Below are positions 1 to 9,867 of a DNA stretch of 56,894 nucleotides, in pieces. This DNA is from Bacteroidota bacterium. Its GTDB lineage: Bacteria > Bacteroidota > Bacteroidia > Chitinophagales > Chitinophagaceae. The stretch is from NCBI GenBank assembly GCA_029558715.1, contig JAKQEA010000201.1:1-56894 (forward strand), read 5' to 3'. The translations under genes were made by a program, and so were the position numbers. Below the pieces are notes generated by a model, which did not search any database, had not been told where the DNA came from, and saw nothing but the letters and a program-made list of their open reading frames with translations. How positions within the stretch are numbered: position 1 is the first letter of the stretch; every line of letters starts with the position of its first letter.

Positions 1-525
1 ATCCGAAATCTCCAGTACAATAGTGGAAATGAATTTGTAAAATTTTACTCAGGCTGGGATGCCCGCAGTCAAAACGTCCGGGTGGATAAAGAAGTGGAAA
101 TGAGATTGGCTACCGTTGATATTGGCAGATACCGTGACGACAGAAGCATCAGAAAAGTATCAAAAGAAATTGTGGTAAAGGAAACCGTTTACAAACCAGA
201 TTCAGTAGTAAAAGAATATGCAAAAGTTTTTGCCACTATTACTACTACCAGGAGAACCATGCAGTCTGATGCGGTGCTGCAGGTAAACGTAAGAGACGAA
301 AATGGCCGTTGGTTATGGGGTGACAATTTTGCTGCCAATCATAACTGGAGCACTGAGTTCGCAACTTATACCGGCGATGAAAGAGCCTTAAGCGAAAGTG
401 ATAAGCAATTGGTTAACCGCAGGAGGGAATTTGCGCCTGCTGAACCGGAGATTATGAGATGCCTGATGGAAGAAATAAGTAACAATGCGCTTTACAGGAT
501 AAGAAATCACTTTAACCAGTATTAA
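1..525 (+). CDS. Hypothetical protein, N-terminus cut by window edge
   Basis: The reading frame is open from base 1 to the TAA ending at 525, so the gene starts upstream of the window and 174 C-terminal residues are visible. The GTG at 82 is only an internal codon. I do not recognise the family. The visible part is mixed hydrophilic, with a Lys/Val-rich stretch, a run 'TITTTRRT', a Trp-rich 'GRWLWGDNF' segment and an Arg/Asn-rich end ('NALYRIRNHFNQY'). No membrane segment or catalytic motif is seen in this portion. It is followed by a strong hairpin terminator, so it is the last gene of its transcript. It could be a secreted or lipoprotein-type unknown, but the N-terminus that would show this is missing. 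Confidence 0.75.
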   Translation: MRNLQYNSGNEFVKFYSGWDARSQNVRVDKEVEMRLATVDIGRYRDDRSIRKVSKEIVVKETVYKPDSVVKEYAKVFATITTTRRTMQSDAVLQVNVRDENGRWLWGDNFAANHNWSTEFATYTGDERALSESDKQLVNRRREFAPAEPEIMRCLMEEISNNALYRIRNHFNQY

Positions 526-533
526 ATAAAGTT

Positions 534-562
534 AAAAAGGACATGAAATTCATGTCCTTTTT
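534..562 (+). terminator. Rho-independent terminator (bidirectional shape)
   Basis: A near-perfect inverted repeat: 14-nt arms (AAAAAGGACATGAA / TTCATGTCCTTTTT) around a single central base, so the real loop is 3-5 nt. It has an A tract before and a T tract after. It sits 9 nt behind the stop of the partial gene and just ahead of the hydrolase start at 581. Confidence 0.85.
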
Positions 563-580
563 CTTTTCATCTTTGCCCCG

Positions 581-1390
581 ATGAATAAGAAAAGAATAAT
601 CAAATGGGTAAAGATTGTCGCCATCATTTATATATCCGGAGGGATTGCATTATATTTTCTGCAGGATGCCGTGCTTTTCCATCCTGTTACACTGAACAGA
701 ACCTATAGCTATAATTTTCCTGAACCACATAAGGATATCAGCATACCCATAAATTCGGAAGACACCCTTAATCTTGTTGATTTTGAAAGCACTGGACCCG
801 TATCAAAAGGAATTGTACTCTACTTTCATGGTAACAAAAGAAATATTTCCTGGTATGCCAAATACATTCCTTATTTCACCCGGCATGGATACCAGGTGCT
901 GATGATAGATTATCCTGGTTTTGGCAAAAGTACTGGTAAGTTGACTGAACAAAAACTGTATGAGTGGGCGATGCAGGTGTATAAAATTGCCCGTAAACGT
1001 TTTTCAGCTGATAGTATAATCATCTATGGTAAAAGTATGGGGACCGGTATTGCGGCACAACTTGCTTCTGTCCGTGACTGCCGGAGATTAATTCTTGAAA
1101 CTCCTTATTATGATTTTCCCGCTGTAGTGAAACACTATCTGCCCATTTATCCTGTAAGGTGGATGCTGCATTATGAAATACCGACCTGGCAATACCTGCA
1201 AAAAGTTACTGCCCCGGTTTCTATTTTTCATGGCACCAGGGACAGGATCGTACCATACAAGAATTCAAAGAAATTACTGCCTTACCTTAAACAAACAGAT
1301 GAAATCATAACTATTAAAGGAGGAAGTCATAACGACCTGTATCAATACAAAGAGACGCTACATAAAATTGATTCCGTGCTGAGCTTATAA
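581..1390 (+). CDS. Membrane-anchored alpha/beta hydrolase (S33/Bem46-like)
   Basis: 269 aa. A hydrophobic segment at residues 10-28 should anchor the protein in the inner membrane, leaving the hydrolase fold outside or as a signal anchor. Hydrolase landmarks are the oxyanion 'HGN' at 83-85, the nucleophile elbow 'YGKSMGTG' with Ser152, Asp221 in 'HGTRDRIVPY', and His250 in 'GGSHNDL': a complete Ser-Asp-His triad. The pattern matches the serine aminopeptidase-like/ABHD13-17-like group, usually annotated as alpha/beta hydrolase; the substrate (ester, thioester or peptide) cannot be told from sequence. The gene ends exactly one base before the convergent oxyR stop, so the two 3' ends abut with no spacer. 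It appears to be monocistronic. Confidence 0.9.
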   Translation: MNKKRIIKWVKIVAIIYISGGIALYFLQDAVLFHPVTLNRTYSYNFPEPHKDISIPINSEDTLNLVDFESTGPVSKGIVLYFHGNKRNISWYAKYIPYFTRHGYQVLMIDYPGFGKSTGKLTEQKLYEWAMQVYKIARKRFSADSIIIYGKSMGTGIAAQLASVRDCRRLILETPYYDFPAVVKHYLPIYPVRWMLHYEIPTWQYLQKVTAPVSIFHGTRDRIVPYKNSKKLLPYLKQTDEIITIKGGSHNDLYQYKETLHKIDSVLSL

Positions 1391-2326
1391 TTAAACGGGC
1401 ACAACATTCGGTGTTTTATTCTTTCTTATTTTTTCAGGAACAGTATGTAATATTTCCTGCCGCAATACATCAATCAGTTTCTTCTTCACAAAATTCCGGT
1501 GCACCACCAGACTTACTTCCCGCATGGGAGGCGGTTTTTTAAAATGACGTATCAGCTGTGTTTGCTTCAGTGGCATATCAAGTGTTGCCAGTTCAGGAAT
1601 GATCGTTATACCATCATTCATCTCCACCATACGCCGGAGTGTTTCAATACTGCCTGCTTCATAATCAAAATGGCTGCTTTCACGGCTCATCTTTCTAAGC
1701 TCGCATAAATTGACTATCTGCGAACGAAAACAATGTCCTTCTTCCAGCAACCATAATTTATTCGGATCAATATCCTGTGGCAATACATATGTTTTCTCAT
1801 ACACTTCATTCTTCCGGGATACATAAGCCATCAGTTCTTCATAAAAGAGCACATACTCTTTTATTCCTGCTTCCTGCAAAGGGGTGACCAATATCCCTGC
1901 ATCAATCTTACCCTCCCGTAATCTTGAAATAATCAGTTCTGTCATCATTTCATGCACCACCAGCCGGACTTCAGGATATTTTTTAGTAAAAGGCTGGATG
2001 AACAATGGCAGCAGATAAGGAGCCAGAGTAGGTATGATCCCAATTCTTAGTTCACCGGTAAGAATCCCTTTTTTATCCTGGATGGTTTCAAGCAGGTTGT
2101 TTCTTCCAGCCAGTATAACCCTTGCCAGTTCAATGATCTCGGCCCCCGTCTCAGTAGGAACCACTGGTTGCTTACTGCGGTCAAATATCTTAACGTCCAG
2201 TTCTTCCTCCAGTTTCTGGATCTGCATGCTTAAAGTTGGCTGTGTAATAAAACACTGTTCAGCTGCTTTTGCAAAATGACGCCAGGTATCCACCGCAATA
2301 ATATATTCAAGTTGGACAAAAGTCAT
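1391..2326 (-). CDS. oxyR: Hydrogen peroxide sensor regulator OxyR (LysR family)
   Basis: 311 aa, normal LysR length. An N-terminal winged helix-turn-helix (residues 3-60, 'FAKAAEQCFITQPTLSMQIQKLE') is followed by a substrate-binding-like domain (about 90-300). The key evidence is 'EGHCFRSQIVNLCEL': Cys199 and Cys208 match the two redox cysteines of E. coli OxyR in sequence context and even in numbering. Peroxide oxidation forms the disulfide that turns the factor into an activator. It is divergent from katG, its classical target, across 105 bp that hold an OxyR-type operator. The operator lies only 5 nt from the oxyR start, so autorepression is likely (inference). Confidence 0.96.
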   Translation of the reverse strand: MTFVQLEYIIAVDTWRHFAKAAEQCFITQPTLSMQIQKLEEELDVKIFDRSKQPVVPTETGAEIIELARVILAGRNNLLETIQDKKGILTGELRIGIIPTLAPYLLPLFIQPFTKKYPEVRLVVHEMMTELIISRLREGKIDAGILVTPLQEAGIKEYVLFYEELMAYVSRKNEVYEKTYVLPQDIDPNKLWLLEEGHCFRSQIVNLCELRKMSRESSHFDYEAGSIETLRRMVEMNDGITIIPELATLDMPLKQTQLIRHFKKPPPMREVSLVVHRNFVKKKLIDVLRQEILHTVPEKIRKNKTPNVVPV

Positions 2327-2330
2327 ACAT

Positions 2331-2366
2331 ATAGTTTTTAACTATGAGAATATAAATTTAATCAAT
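2331..2366. promoter_or_regulatory. OxyR operator between oxyR and katG
   Basis: ATAG-TTTTTAA-CTAT at 2331-2345 matches the OxyR half-operator ATAGntnnnanCTAT at every specified position. After 6 nt a weaker copy, ATAA-ATTTAAT-CAAT (2352-2366), keeps 6 of 8 core bases plus the inner T and A. Two such elements one helical turn apart are the known tetramer site; the usual gap is 7 rather than 6. Placement in the oxyR/katG divergent region fits activation of katG and repression of oxyR. Confidence 0.75.
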
Positions 2367-2419
2367 TTGCTTTATAATTGTATTTGACACAGTTTTGTAA
2401 TATTGTCTTATTCAGGTAA

Positions 2420-4648
<2,229 letters not shown>

Positions 4649-4704
4649 GAAACAAAAAAGGCAACGAAAAACCCCTAAATAATCATGGTTTAAGGTTAAT
4701 GGTT

Positions 4705-4732
4705 AACGTCCCGCCCCTGGTGGGACGTTTTT
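4705..4732 (+). terminator. Terminator behind katG
   Basis: 8-bp stem AACGTCCC (4705-4712) / GGGACGTT (4722-4729) with a 9-nt loop, followed by T's. It is 56 nt behind the katG stop and runs into the end of the convergent ldcA gene. Confidence 0.85.
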
Positions 4733-5639
4733 ATTCTTCCAGTGTAATCCTTGATTTTCCAACTTTCAATTTATATCCCACACCAATTTTCAAAGCATAA
4801 TTTCTATCGGTATGACTGACGGGAAAATCAAAACATACGGGATAATCATATTCCTTTACAATATCCCTGAGTATTTCATGAACTGTCTGACCGAAGGGTC
4901 TTTCTGTATCCTTCGTTTCTGTAAATCCACCCAGGATCAACCCGGCTAACCGTGCAATCTTACCACTTCGCTTCAACTGGTACATCATCCTGTCAATATT
5001 GTACAATTGTTCGCCAACATCTTCAAGAAACAATATTTTACCACGGGTTTTTATATCTGAATCAGAGCCTACCAAATGAGCCAATAAAGCAAGATTACCT
5101 CCCACTAACTCTCCTATCGCCTCTCCTCTTCTGTTATACTCATGCACATCACACTGGTACCTGATCTTTTTTCCTTCCAGTGCATTTCGCAAAGAAAGAA
5201 CAAACTCGTTTGTACTGCCACTATCATTAAATGCCCCTGCCATCGGCGAATGCAGGGATGATATATAATAATTAGTATAAAGATGGCTGTGTAATACAGT
5301 GATATCGCTGTAACCTATTATCCATTTAGGTTGTTTCTTGAACTTTTTAAAATCAATCCTGTCTATGATACGGCCCATACCATAACCGCCCCTTGCACAT
5401 AACACCGCTTTTACTTCATCGTCATCAAGCATTTGCTGGAAATCATTCAGCCTTTCTTCATCTGTTCCTGAAAAATATGTTTGAGAATCACCTCCAACTG
5501 TTTTTCCGATTTTAACAGCATAGCCCCATTGCTGTAATGCAGTAATGCAAGCCTGTACTTTTTCCATCATCATAAAACCGGCAGGGCAAACCAATCCGAT
5601 TACATCACCCTTCTGTAAATAAGCAGGTATTTTAATCAT
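4731..5639 (-). CDS. ldcA: LD-carboxypeptidase (peptidase S66)
   Basis: 302 aa, typical of the family. It removes the terminal D-Ala from muropeptide tetrapeptides (L,D-bond) during peptidoglycan recycling. The N-terminal nucleophile domain contains 'CARGGYGMGR' (81-90) and the elbow 'IIGYSDIT' with Ser111. The C-terminal domain carries Glu206 ('LFLEDVGE') and His276 ('FPVSHTDRN'), completing the unusual Ser-Glu-His triad. No signal peptide is present, consistent with the cytoplasmic location of LdcA enzymes. It is transcribed away from the Crp/Fnr gene at 5677, with 37 bp between their starts. Self-resistance proteins such as MccF share the fold, but the motifs here fit LdcA better. Confidence 0.92.
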   Translation of the reverse strand: MIKIPAYLQKGDVIGLVCPAGFMMMEKVQACITALQQWGYAVKIGKTVGGDSQTYFSGTDEERLNDFQQMLDDDEVKAVLCARGGYGMGRIIDRIDFKKFKKQPKWIIGYSDITVLHSHLYTNYYISSLHSPMAGAFNDSGSTNEFVLSLRNALEGKKIRYQCDVHEYNRRGEAIGELVGGNLALLAHLVGSDSDIKTRGKILFLEDVGEQLYNIDRMMYQLKRSGKIARLAGLILGGFTETKDTERPFGQTVHEILRDIVKEYDYPVCFDFPVSHTDRNYALKIGVGYKLKVGKSRITLEE

Positions 5640-5676
5640 AAATTAAAAATATCATTTCTTTCAGTAATTTTCTAAA

Positions 5677-6240
5677 ATGGAAATGTTACAAAAAGCCATT
5701 CTCAAGATATCTTCTCTGTCACCCCAAAACATGACCAGCTTTTTGGCAGCCTGGAAATACTGGTCAGTTCCCAAAGATCATCTGCTGGTAAGGGAGCAGA
5801 CTGTTTCAGACTACCTTTACTTTATCCAAAAGGGAGCAGCCCGCATTTACTATTATAAGAATGAAAAGGAAATTACCGAATGGATAGCCCTGGATGAGCA
5901 ATTCTTTCTATCTATTACCAGCTATTTTCAACGAACACCCAGCCACCTTATAATCCAAACTCTGGAGCCCTCCGAAGTCTACGGCATCTCTTATAACGAC
6001 TTTATGGCACTGGCCGATCAGCATCATGATATAGAAAAACTACTCCGCAAAATGATAACGGCCTCACTTATCCTTTCACAGGAAAGGATGGATTCCATCC
6101 AGTTTGAAACTGCACATCAACGGTATGACCGCTTGTTAAAAAAATCTCCGAATATCATTCAACGGGTGCCACTTTCTTATATTGCTTCATTTCTGGGCAT
6201 AACACTTGAAACATTGAGCCGTATCAGGTCTTCCAGATAG
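5677..6240 (+). CDS. Crp/Fnr-family transcriptional regulator
   Basis: 187 aa. An N-terminal cyclic-nucleotide-binding-like beta-roll spans residues 20-115 ('DYLYFIQKGAARIYYYKNEKE' region), then a dimerisation helix (about 115-140) and a short C-terminal HTH with 'VPLSYIASFLGITLETLSRIRS' (164-185). No FNR-type cysteine cluster is present, so it is not an oxygen-sensing Fe-S version. The typical cAMP-contacting phosphate cassette is not obvious, which is common for Bacteroidota members of unknown ligand. The gene ends 70 bp before the start of the GH3 gene in the same direction, so it could regulate it (inference only). Confidence 0.88.
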   Translation: MEMLQKAILKISSLSPQNMTSFLAAWKYWSVPKDHLLVREQTVSDYLYFIQKGAARIYYYKNEKEITEWIALDEQFFLSITSYFQRTPSHLIIQTLEPSEVYGISYNDFMALADQHHDIEKLLRKMITASLILSQERMDSIQFETAHQRYDRLLKKSPNIIQRVPLSYIASFLGITLETLSRIRSSR

Positions 6241-6310
6241 ATATTATTTGACAAATATCAAATCACCCGGTTACTATCGTACGGAACTTCACATTCTAAA
6301 ACGATTGTAT

Positions 6311-8638
6311 ATGAAATGCTTTGTTTCCTTCTCACTATCATTCTTTTTCATCTCCACACTGTATGCGCAAACTAATAAAGCCAAAGAACTGGTGTCAAAA
6401 ATGACACTTGAAGAAAAAATAAATCTTGTTGTAGGCATGGGAATGGACATTCCCGGAATGAGCCAGGGAAACGGAACGGGCATTGGTCAAATAAAAGACA
6501 AAGTACCAGGTGCAGCCGGAACTACTTACGCCATTCCCCGTTTTAATTTACCAAATACTGTGGTGGCAGACGGGCCAGCAGGCTTACGTATCAGCCCAAC
6601 CCGTGATAATGATACGAAAACCTATTTTGCCACCGCCTGGCCGGTAGCTACTTTGCTGGCATCAACCTGGGATACCAGGCTGGTAGAACAAGTTGGCAAT
6701 GCAATGGGTAATGAAGTAAAAGAATACGGGGTGGATGTTATACTTGCCCCCGGTTTAAATATTCAACGTAATCCATTAGGCGGAAGAAATTTTGAATATT
6801 ACTCTGAAGACCCGTTGATTTCAGGTAAGATGACGGCTGCTATGGTGAATGGAATACAAAGCAATGGCGTGGGAACGTCAATCAAACACTTTGCAGCTAA
6901 TAACCAGGAAAAAAACCGGAATACGGTGAATGTAATTATGAGTGAAAGAGCTATGAGAGAAATTTATTTAAAAGGATTTGAGATAGCAGTAAAAGAGTCG
7001 AACCCGTGGACCGTGATGAGTTCTTATAACAAACTAAACGGCACCTATACTTCAGAAGAATATCATTTACTTACAACAATTTTAAGAAAAGAATGGGGCT
7101 TTAAAGGTTTGGTAATGACAGACTGGTTTGGAGGCAATAATGCCGTGGCCCAAATGAAAGCTGGCAATGACCTGCTGATGCCTGGCACATCTGACCAGAA
7201 GAAAGCAATTACGGATGCCGTGAACAATGGTACATTGAATATTAAAATAGTTGATGCCAATGCTGAACGTATTGTAAACTATATTCTGGGTTCACCAGCT
7301 TATAAAAAATATGCCTTTAGTAATAAGCCGGATTTAAAAGCACATGCGACCATTGCCCGTAATGCGGCAGCTGACGGAATGGTTTTACTTCAGAATAACA
7401 GCAGCACATTACCTATTGCTGCATCCATCAAAAAAATTGCCGCATTTGGAGTTACCTCTTATGATTTTATTTCCGGCGGTACAGGCAGCGGTGATGTAAA
7501 TGAAGAATATACGGTTTCATTAGCACAAGGATTGTCTAATGCCGGCTATCAATTAGATGAAAGCCTCAGCAGTTCTTATCAAAACTATGTTACAGCCGAA
7601 AAAGCAAAGCAACCCAAGAAAACCTTTTTTGAAGAATTTTTTAACCCTACTCAAAGGATTACAGAAATGCCTGTTGATGCTGATATTTTTACAGTAAAAG
7701 CCAATAGCTCAGATATTGCCTTAATAACCATTGGCCGGAATGCAGGTGAGGGCAGCGACCGTAAAGTGGAGAATGACTTTAATTTAAAACAATCAGAAAT
7801 TGATTTGATAAACAAGGTAAGCGCCGCCTTTCATTCGCAGCATAAAAAAGTAGTGGTGATAATAAATGCAGGTGGTGTAATAGAAACTGCAAGCTGGAGA
7901 GATAAAGTTGATGCAATATTATTAGCCTGGCAGCCGGGGCTGGAGGCTGGTAATGCAGTGGCTGATATCTTAAGCGGTAAAGTAAATCCCAGCGGCAGGC
8001 TTGCAACAACTTTTCCTGTGAAATATGATGATGATGTGACTGCGAAAAATTTTCCTGGTAAAGAATTTCCTGAGCAGGCAACAAAAGGAATGATGGGTAT
8101 GCCACAAATTCCGGCAGAAGTAACTTATGAGGAAGGAATCTATGTTGGCTACCGGTACTATAACACTTTTAATGTGAAACCAGCTTATGCATTTGGATAT
8201 GGATTAACCTATACCAATTTTGAATACAGTAATCTTAACATAAATTCCGCTACATTTAATGGCAAACTCGTTGTAACTGTTGACATAAAGAATACAGGAA
8301 AAAGGGCGGGCAAAGAAGTGATACAATTGTATATCACCGCCCCATCACAACGGATTGAAAAACCCGTTATTGAGTTAAAAGCTTTCGGCAAAACAGGCTT
8401 ACTGCAACCCGGTCAGCAAGAAACGCTTCGCTTTGAACTTACAGCAAAAGATATTGCTTCTTTTGATACAGGATCAACATCATGGGTAGCTGAGGCAGGC
8501 ACCTATATTATCAAAATAGGTTCCTCTTCCGACAATATTTTACATACCCTGGCTTTCAATATTCCAAAAGATATTGTAGCAGAGAAATGCAATAAAGTAC
8601 CAGCTCCACAAGTCTCAATAAATGAATTGAAAAAATAA
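6311..8638 (+). CDS. Glycoside hydrolase family 3 (beta-glucosidase-like), secreted
   Basis: 775 aa from the ATG at 6311. This start is preferred over the upstream TTG at 6248 because it opens directly onto a signal peptide ('KCFVSFSLSFFFISTLYAQT'). Domain order is GH3 N-terminal barrel (about 30-330), GH3 C-terminal alpha/beta sandwich (about 360-600) and a fibronectin-III-like C-terminal domain (about 665-740). The nucleophile is Asp271 in 'GLVMTDWFGG'; the substrate loop 'VADGPAGLR' and 'SIKHFAANNQE' are canonical. It should hydrolyse beta-linked glucosides or related oligosaccharides in the periplasm. It is not within a visible polysaccharide-utilisation locus (no SusC/SusD). Its end lies 11 bp from the convergent YARHG gene. 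Confidence 0.93.
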   Translation: MKCFVSFSLSFFFISTLYAQTNKAKELVSKMTLEEKINLVVGMGMDIPGMSQGNGTGIGQIKDKVPGAAGTTYAIPRFNLPNTVVADGPAGLRISPTRDNDTKTYFATAWPVATLLASTWDTRLVEQVGNAMGNEVKEYGVDVILAPGLNIQRNPLGGRNFEYYSEDPLISGKMTAAMVNGIQSNGVGTSIKHFAANNQEKNRNTVNVIMSERAMREIYLKGFEIAVKESNPWTVMSSYNKLNGTYTSEEYHLLTTILRKEWGFKGLVMTDWFGGNNAVAQMKAGNDLLMPGTSDQKKAITDAVNNGTLNIKIVDANAERIVNYILGSPAYKKYAFSNKPDLKAHATIARNAAADGMVLLQNNSSTLPIAASIKKIAAFGVTSYDFISGGTGSGDVNEEYTVSLAQGLSNAGYQLDESLSSSYQNYVTAEKAKQPKKTFFEEFFNPTQRITEMPVDADIFTVKANSSDIALITIGRNAGEGSDRKVENDFNLKQSEIDLINKVSAAFHSQHKKVVVIINAGGVIETASWRDKVDAILLAWQPGLEAGNAVADILSGKVNPSGRLATTFPVKYDDDVTAKNFPGKEFPEQATKGMMGMPQIPAEVTYEEGIYVGYRYYNTFNVKPAYAFGYGLTYTNFEYSNLNINSATFNGKLVVTVDIKNTGKRAGKEVIQLYITAPSQRIEKPVIELKAFGKTGLLQPGQQETLRFELTAKDIASFDTGSTSWVAEAGTYIIKIGSSSDNILHTLAFNIPKDIVAEKCNKVPAPQVSINELKK

Positions 8639-8649
8639 AATAATACGGG

Positions 8650-9762
8650 CTATGGGGTATCGGTCTTAATTTTTCTCCGCTTTTCTTCAGCTGAGATCAA
8701 TTGTTGTAACTCTTTTGAGACGTAATACTCAGGCACATTTTCTGGTTTCAATCCCGGATCAGGAATATACCAGTTATATTTCGAGAAAGTTTTTTTTAAT
8801 GTCTCATCATTAAAATCATACCCCATCCGGGCATAGTTCAGGTTGCGGTATAATCTTAGTTCATTATCAGTTAATTTACTCACTGCAACTTGTATTGAAT
8901 CACCCCATACCAGTTCCATAACATTTGCAAAATCATTTTTTATACTTTTTTCGCACCACAAATTAACTTCATTGTGTAGTTGAAAAATAATGAGTGAAAG
9001 ATCTCTTTGTGGTTTAAAATTAGCAATTCGCAATTGCAATTTTCCTTTTCTCAGACAGGCCATTTTCAGGCTGCTTCCCCCATTTTCCTCTCCATAAGGG
9101 TTGTATTGCATAGCCTTGCTTAATCTGCCAATACCAGCTACAATCCAGTTTACGTCAGCTCCTCCAAAACCAGCCGGCACAGCAAAATAACTATCGTCTC
9201 CCATATTTATGTTCAGCTCAAAATCTTCTATCGCACTATTGGCCCAGGTGGTGCCGGTGGTGAGCCGGTAATCAAAATCCTGTTTAGCCTCTACTGATCC
9301 GCCTCCTTTATATAAATAGCTATGGCGGATTATTGTTACTCCTTTTCCAAAACGAACAGTGAAATGATATACAAAGTCATAACCCTCTGCAATTTTTGAA
9401 TTCACTTTGAACCCTGTCTCTTCCATTTTGGCTATTTTATATGGCAAGAGTTTGTCCCCAACCATTACCATAAAATCCTTAATGAAGGGATGCTTTGCTT
9501 CCTCATCCGGCACATCTCCCACTGCAGGTGGGGTCACAAAACCAACGGTAAGTTCTCTTTCAACCCCCGGATTAAAGAATTCGAAATAAATATCTACCTG
9601 CATCCAGTCTCCTTTCCGCTCCAGGTTGAGTATCTCTTTCTTCAGGCGGATGGTAGTTTCTTTCAGGGGAACTAATGTATTTCCGGTAGAATAAAAAACA
9701 CCATCATTTGCCCTGGCCTGCTGCAGGAATGTAATAGCAAAAAATAGCATGAATTTTCGCAT
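8650..9762 (-). CDS. Secreted protein with DUF4424-like body and C-terminal YARHG domain
   Basis: 370 aa. A signal peptide (residues 1-18, ending 'QQARA') puts it in the periplasm or outside. Residues 19-270 are a beta-rich body starting 'NDGVFYSTGNTLVPLKE', with the pattern 'VDIYFEFFNPG..RELTVGF' reminiscent of DUF4424-type proteins. Residues 297-338 ('ELRLYRNLNYARMGYDF', then 'KTFSKYNWYIP') match the YARHG domain, with the name-giving ARHG changed to ARMG. YARHG is a small extracellular domain thought to bind cell-wall material. No catalytic residues are evident. The neighbouring metG is divergent, with 105 bp between starts. Confidence 0.8.
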   Translation of the reverse strand: MRKFMLFFAITFLQQARANDGVFYSTGNTLVPLKETTIRLKKEILNLERKGDWMQVDIYFEFFNPGVERELTVGFVTPPAVGDVPDEEAKHPFIKDFMVMVGDKLLPYKIAKMEETGFKVNSKIAEGYDFVYHFTVRFGKGVTIIRHSYLYKGGGSVEAKQDFDYRLTTGTTWANSAIEDFELNINMGDDSYFAVPAGFGGADVNWIVAGIGRLSKAMQYNPYGEENGGSSLKMACLRKGKLQLRIANFKPQRDLSLIIFQLHNEVNLWCEKSIKNDFANVMELVWGDSIQVAVSKLTDNELRLYRNLNYARMGYDFNDETLKKTFSKYNWYIPDPGLKPENVPEYYVSKELQQLISAEEKRRKIKTDTP

Positions 9763-9809
9763 ACAGTATGGTTAAAGGTTCAGGTTCTAAAGGTATCTGA
9801 AATCGTCCT

Positions 9810-9841
9810 TTTGGGCAATGATTGCTATTCCGGTATTTTTG
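9810..9841 (+). promoter_or_regulatory. Bacteroidota-type promoter of metG
   Basis: TTTG at 9810-9813, a 20-nt spacer, then TATTTTTG at 9834-9841. This fits the Bacteroidota primary sigma consensus (TTTG / 19-21 nt / TAnnTTTG) perfectly. It predicts a transcript start near 9848, about 20 nt before the metG ATG. Confidence 0.6.
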
Positions 9842-9867
9842 CAGGCTAATAAAGACAGGATCTATAC

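Noticed and set aside
82-525. GTG at 82 as the true start of the first gene
   Set aside because: The frame is open to base 1 with protein-like sequence, so the gene is simply cut by the window edge.
6248-6310. Upstream TTG start for the GH3 gene
   Set aside because: It would put 21 polar residues before a clean signal peptide.
7779-8105. 108-codon minus-strand frame with a His-rich stretch opposite the GH3 gene
   Set aside because: It lies fully within a strong GH3 coding region; the His and Leu richness is a by-product of the opposite-strand codons.
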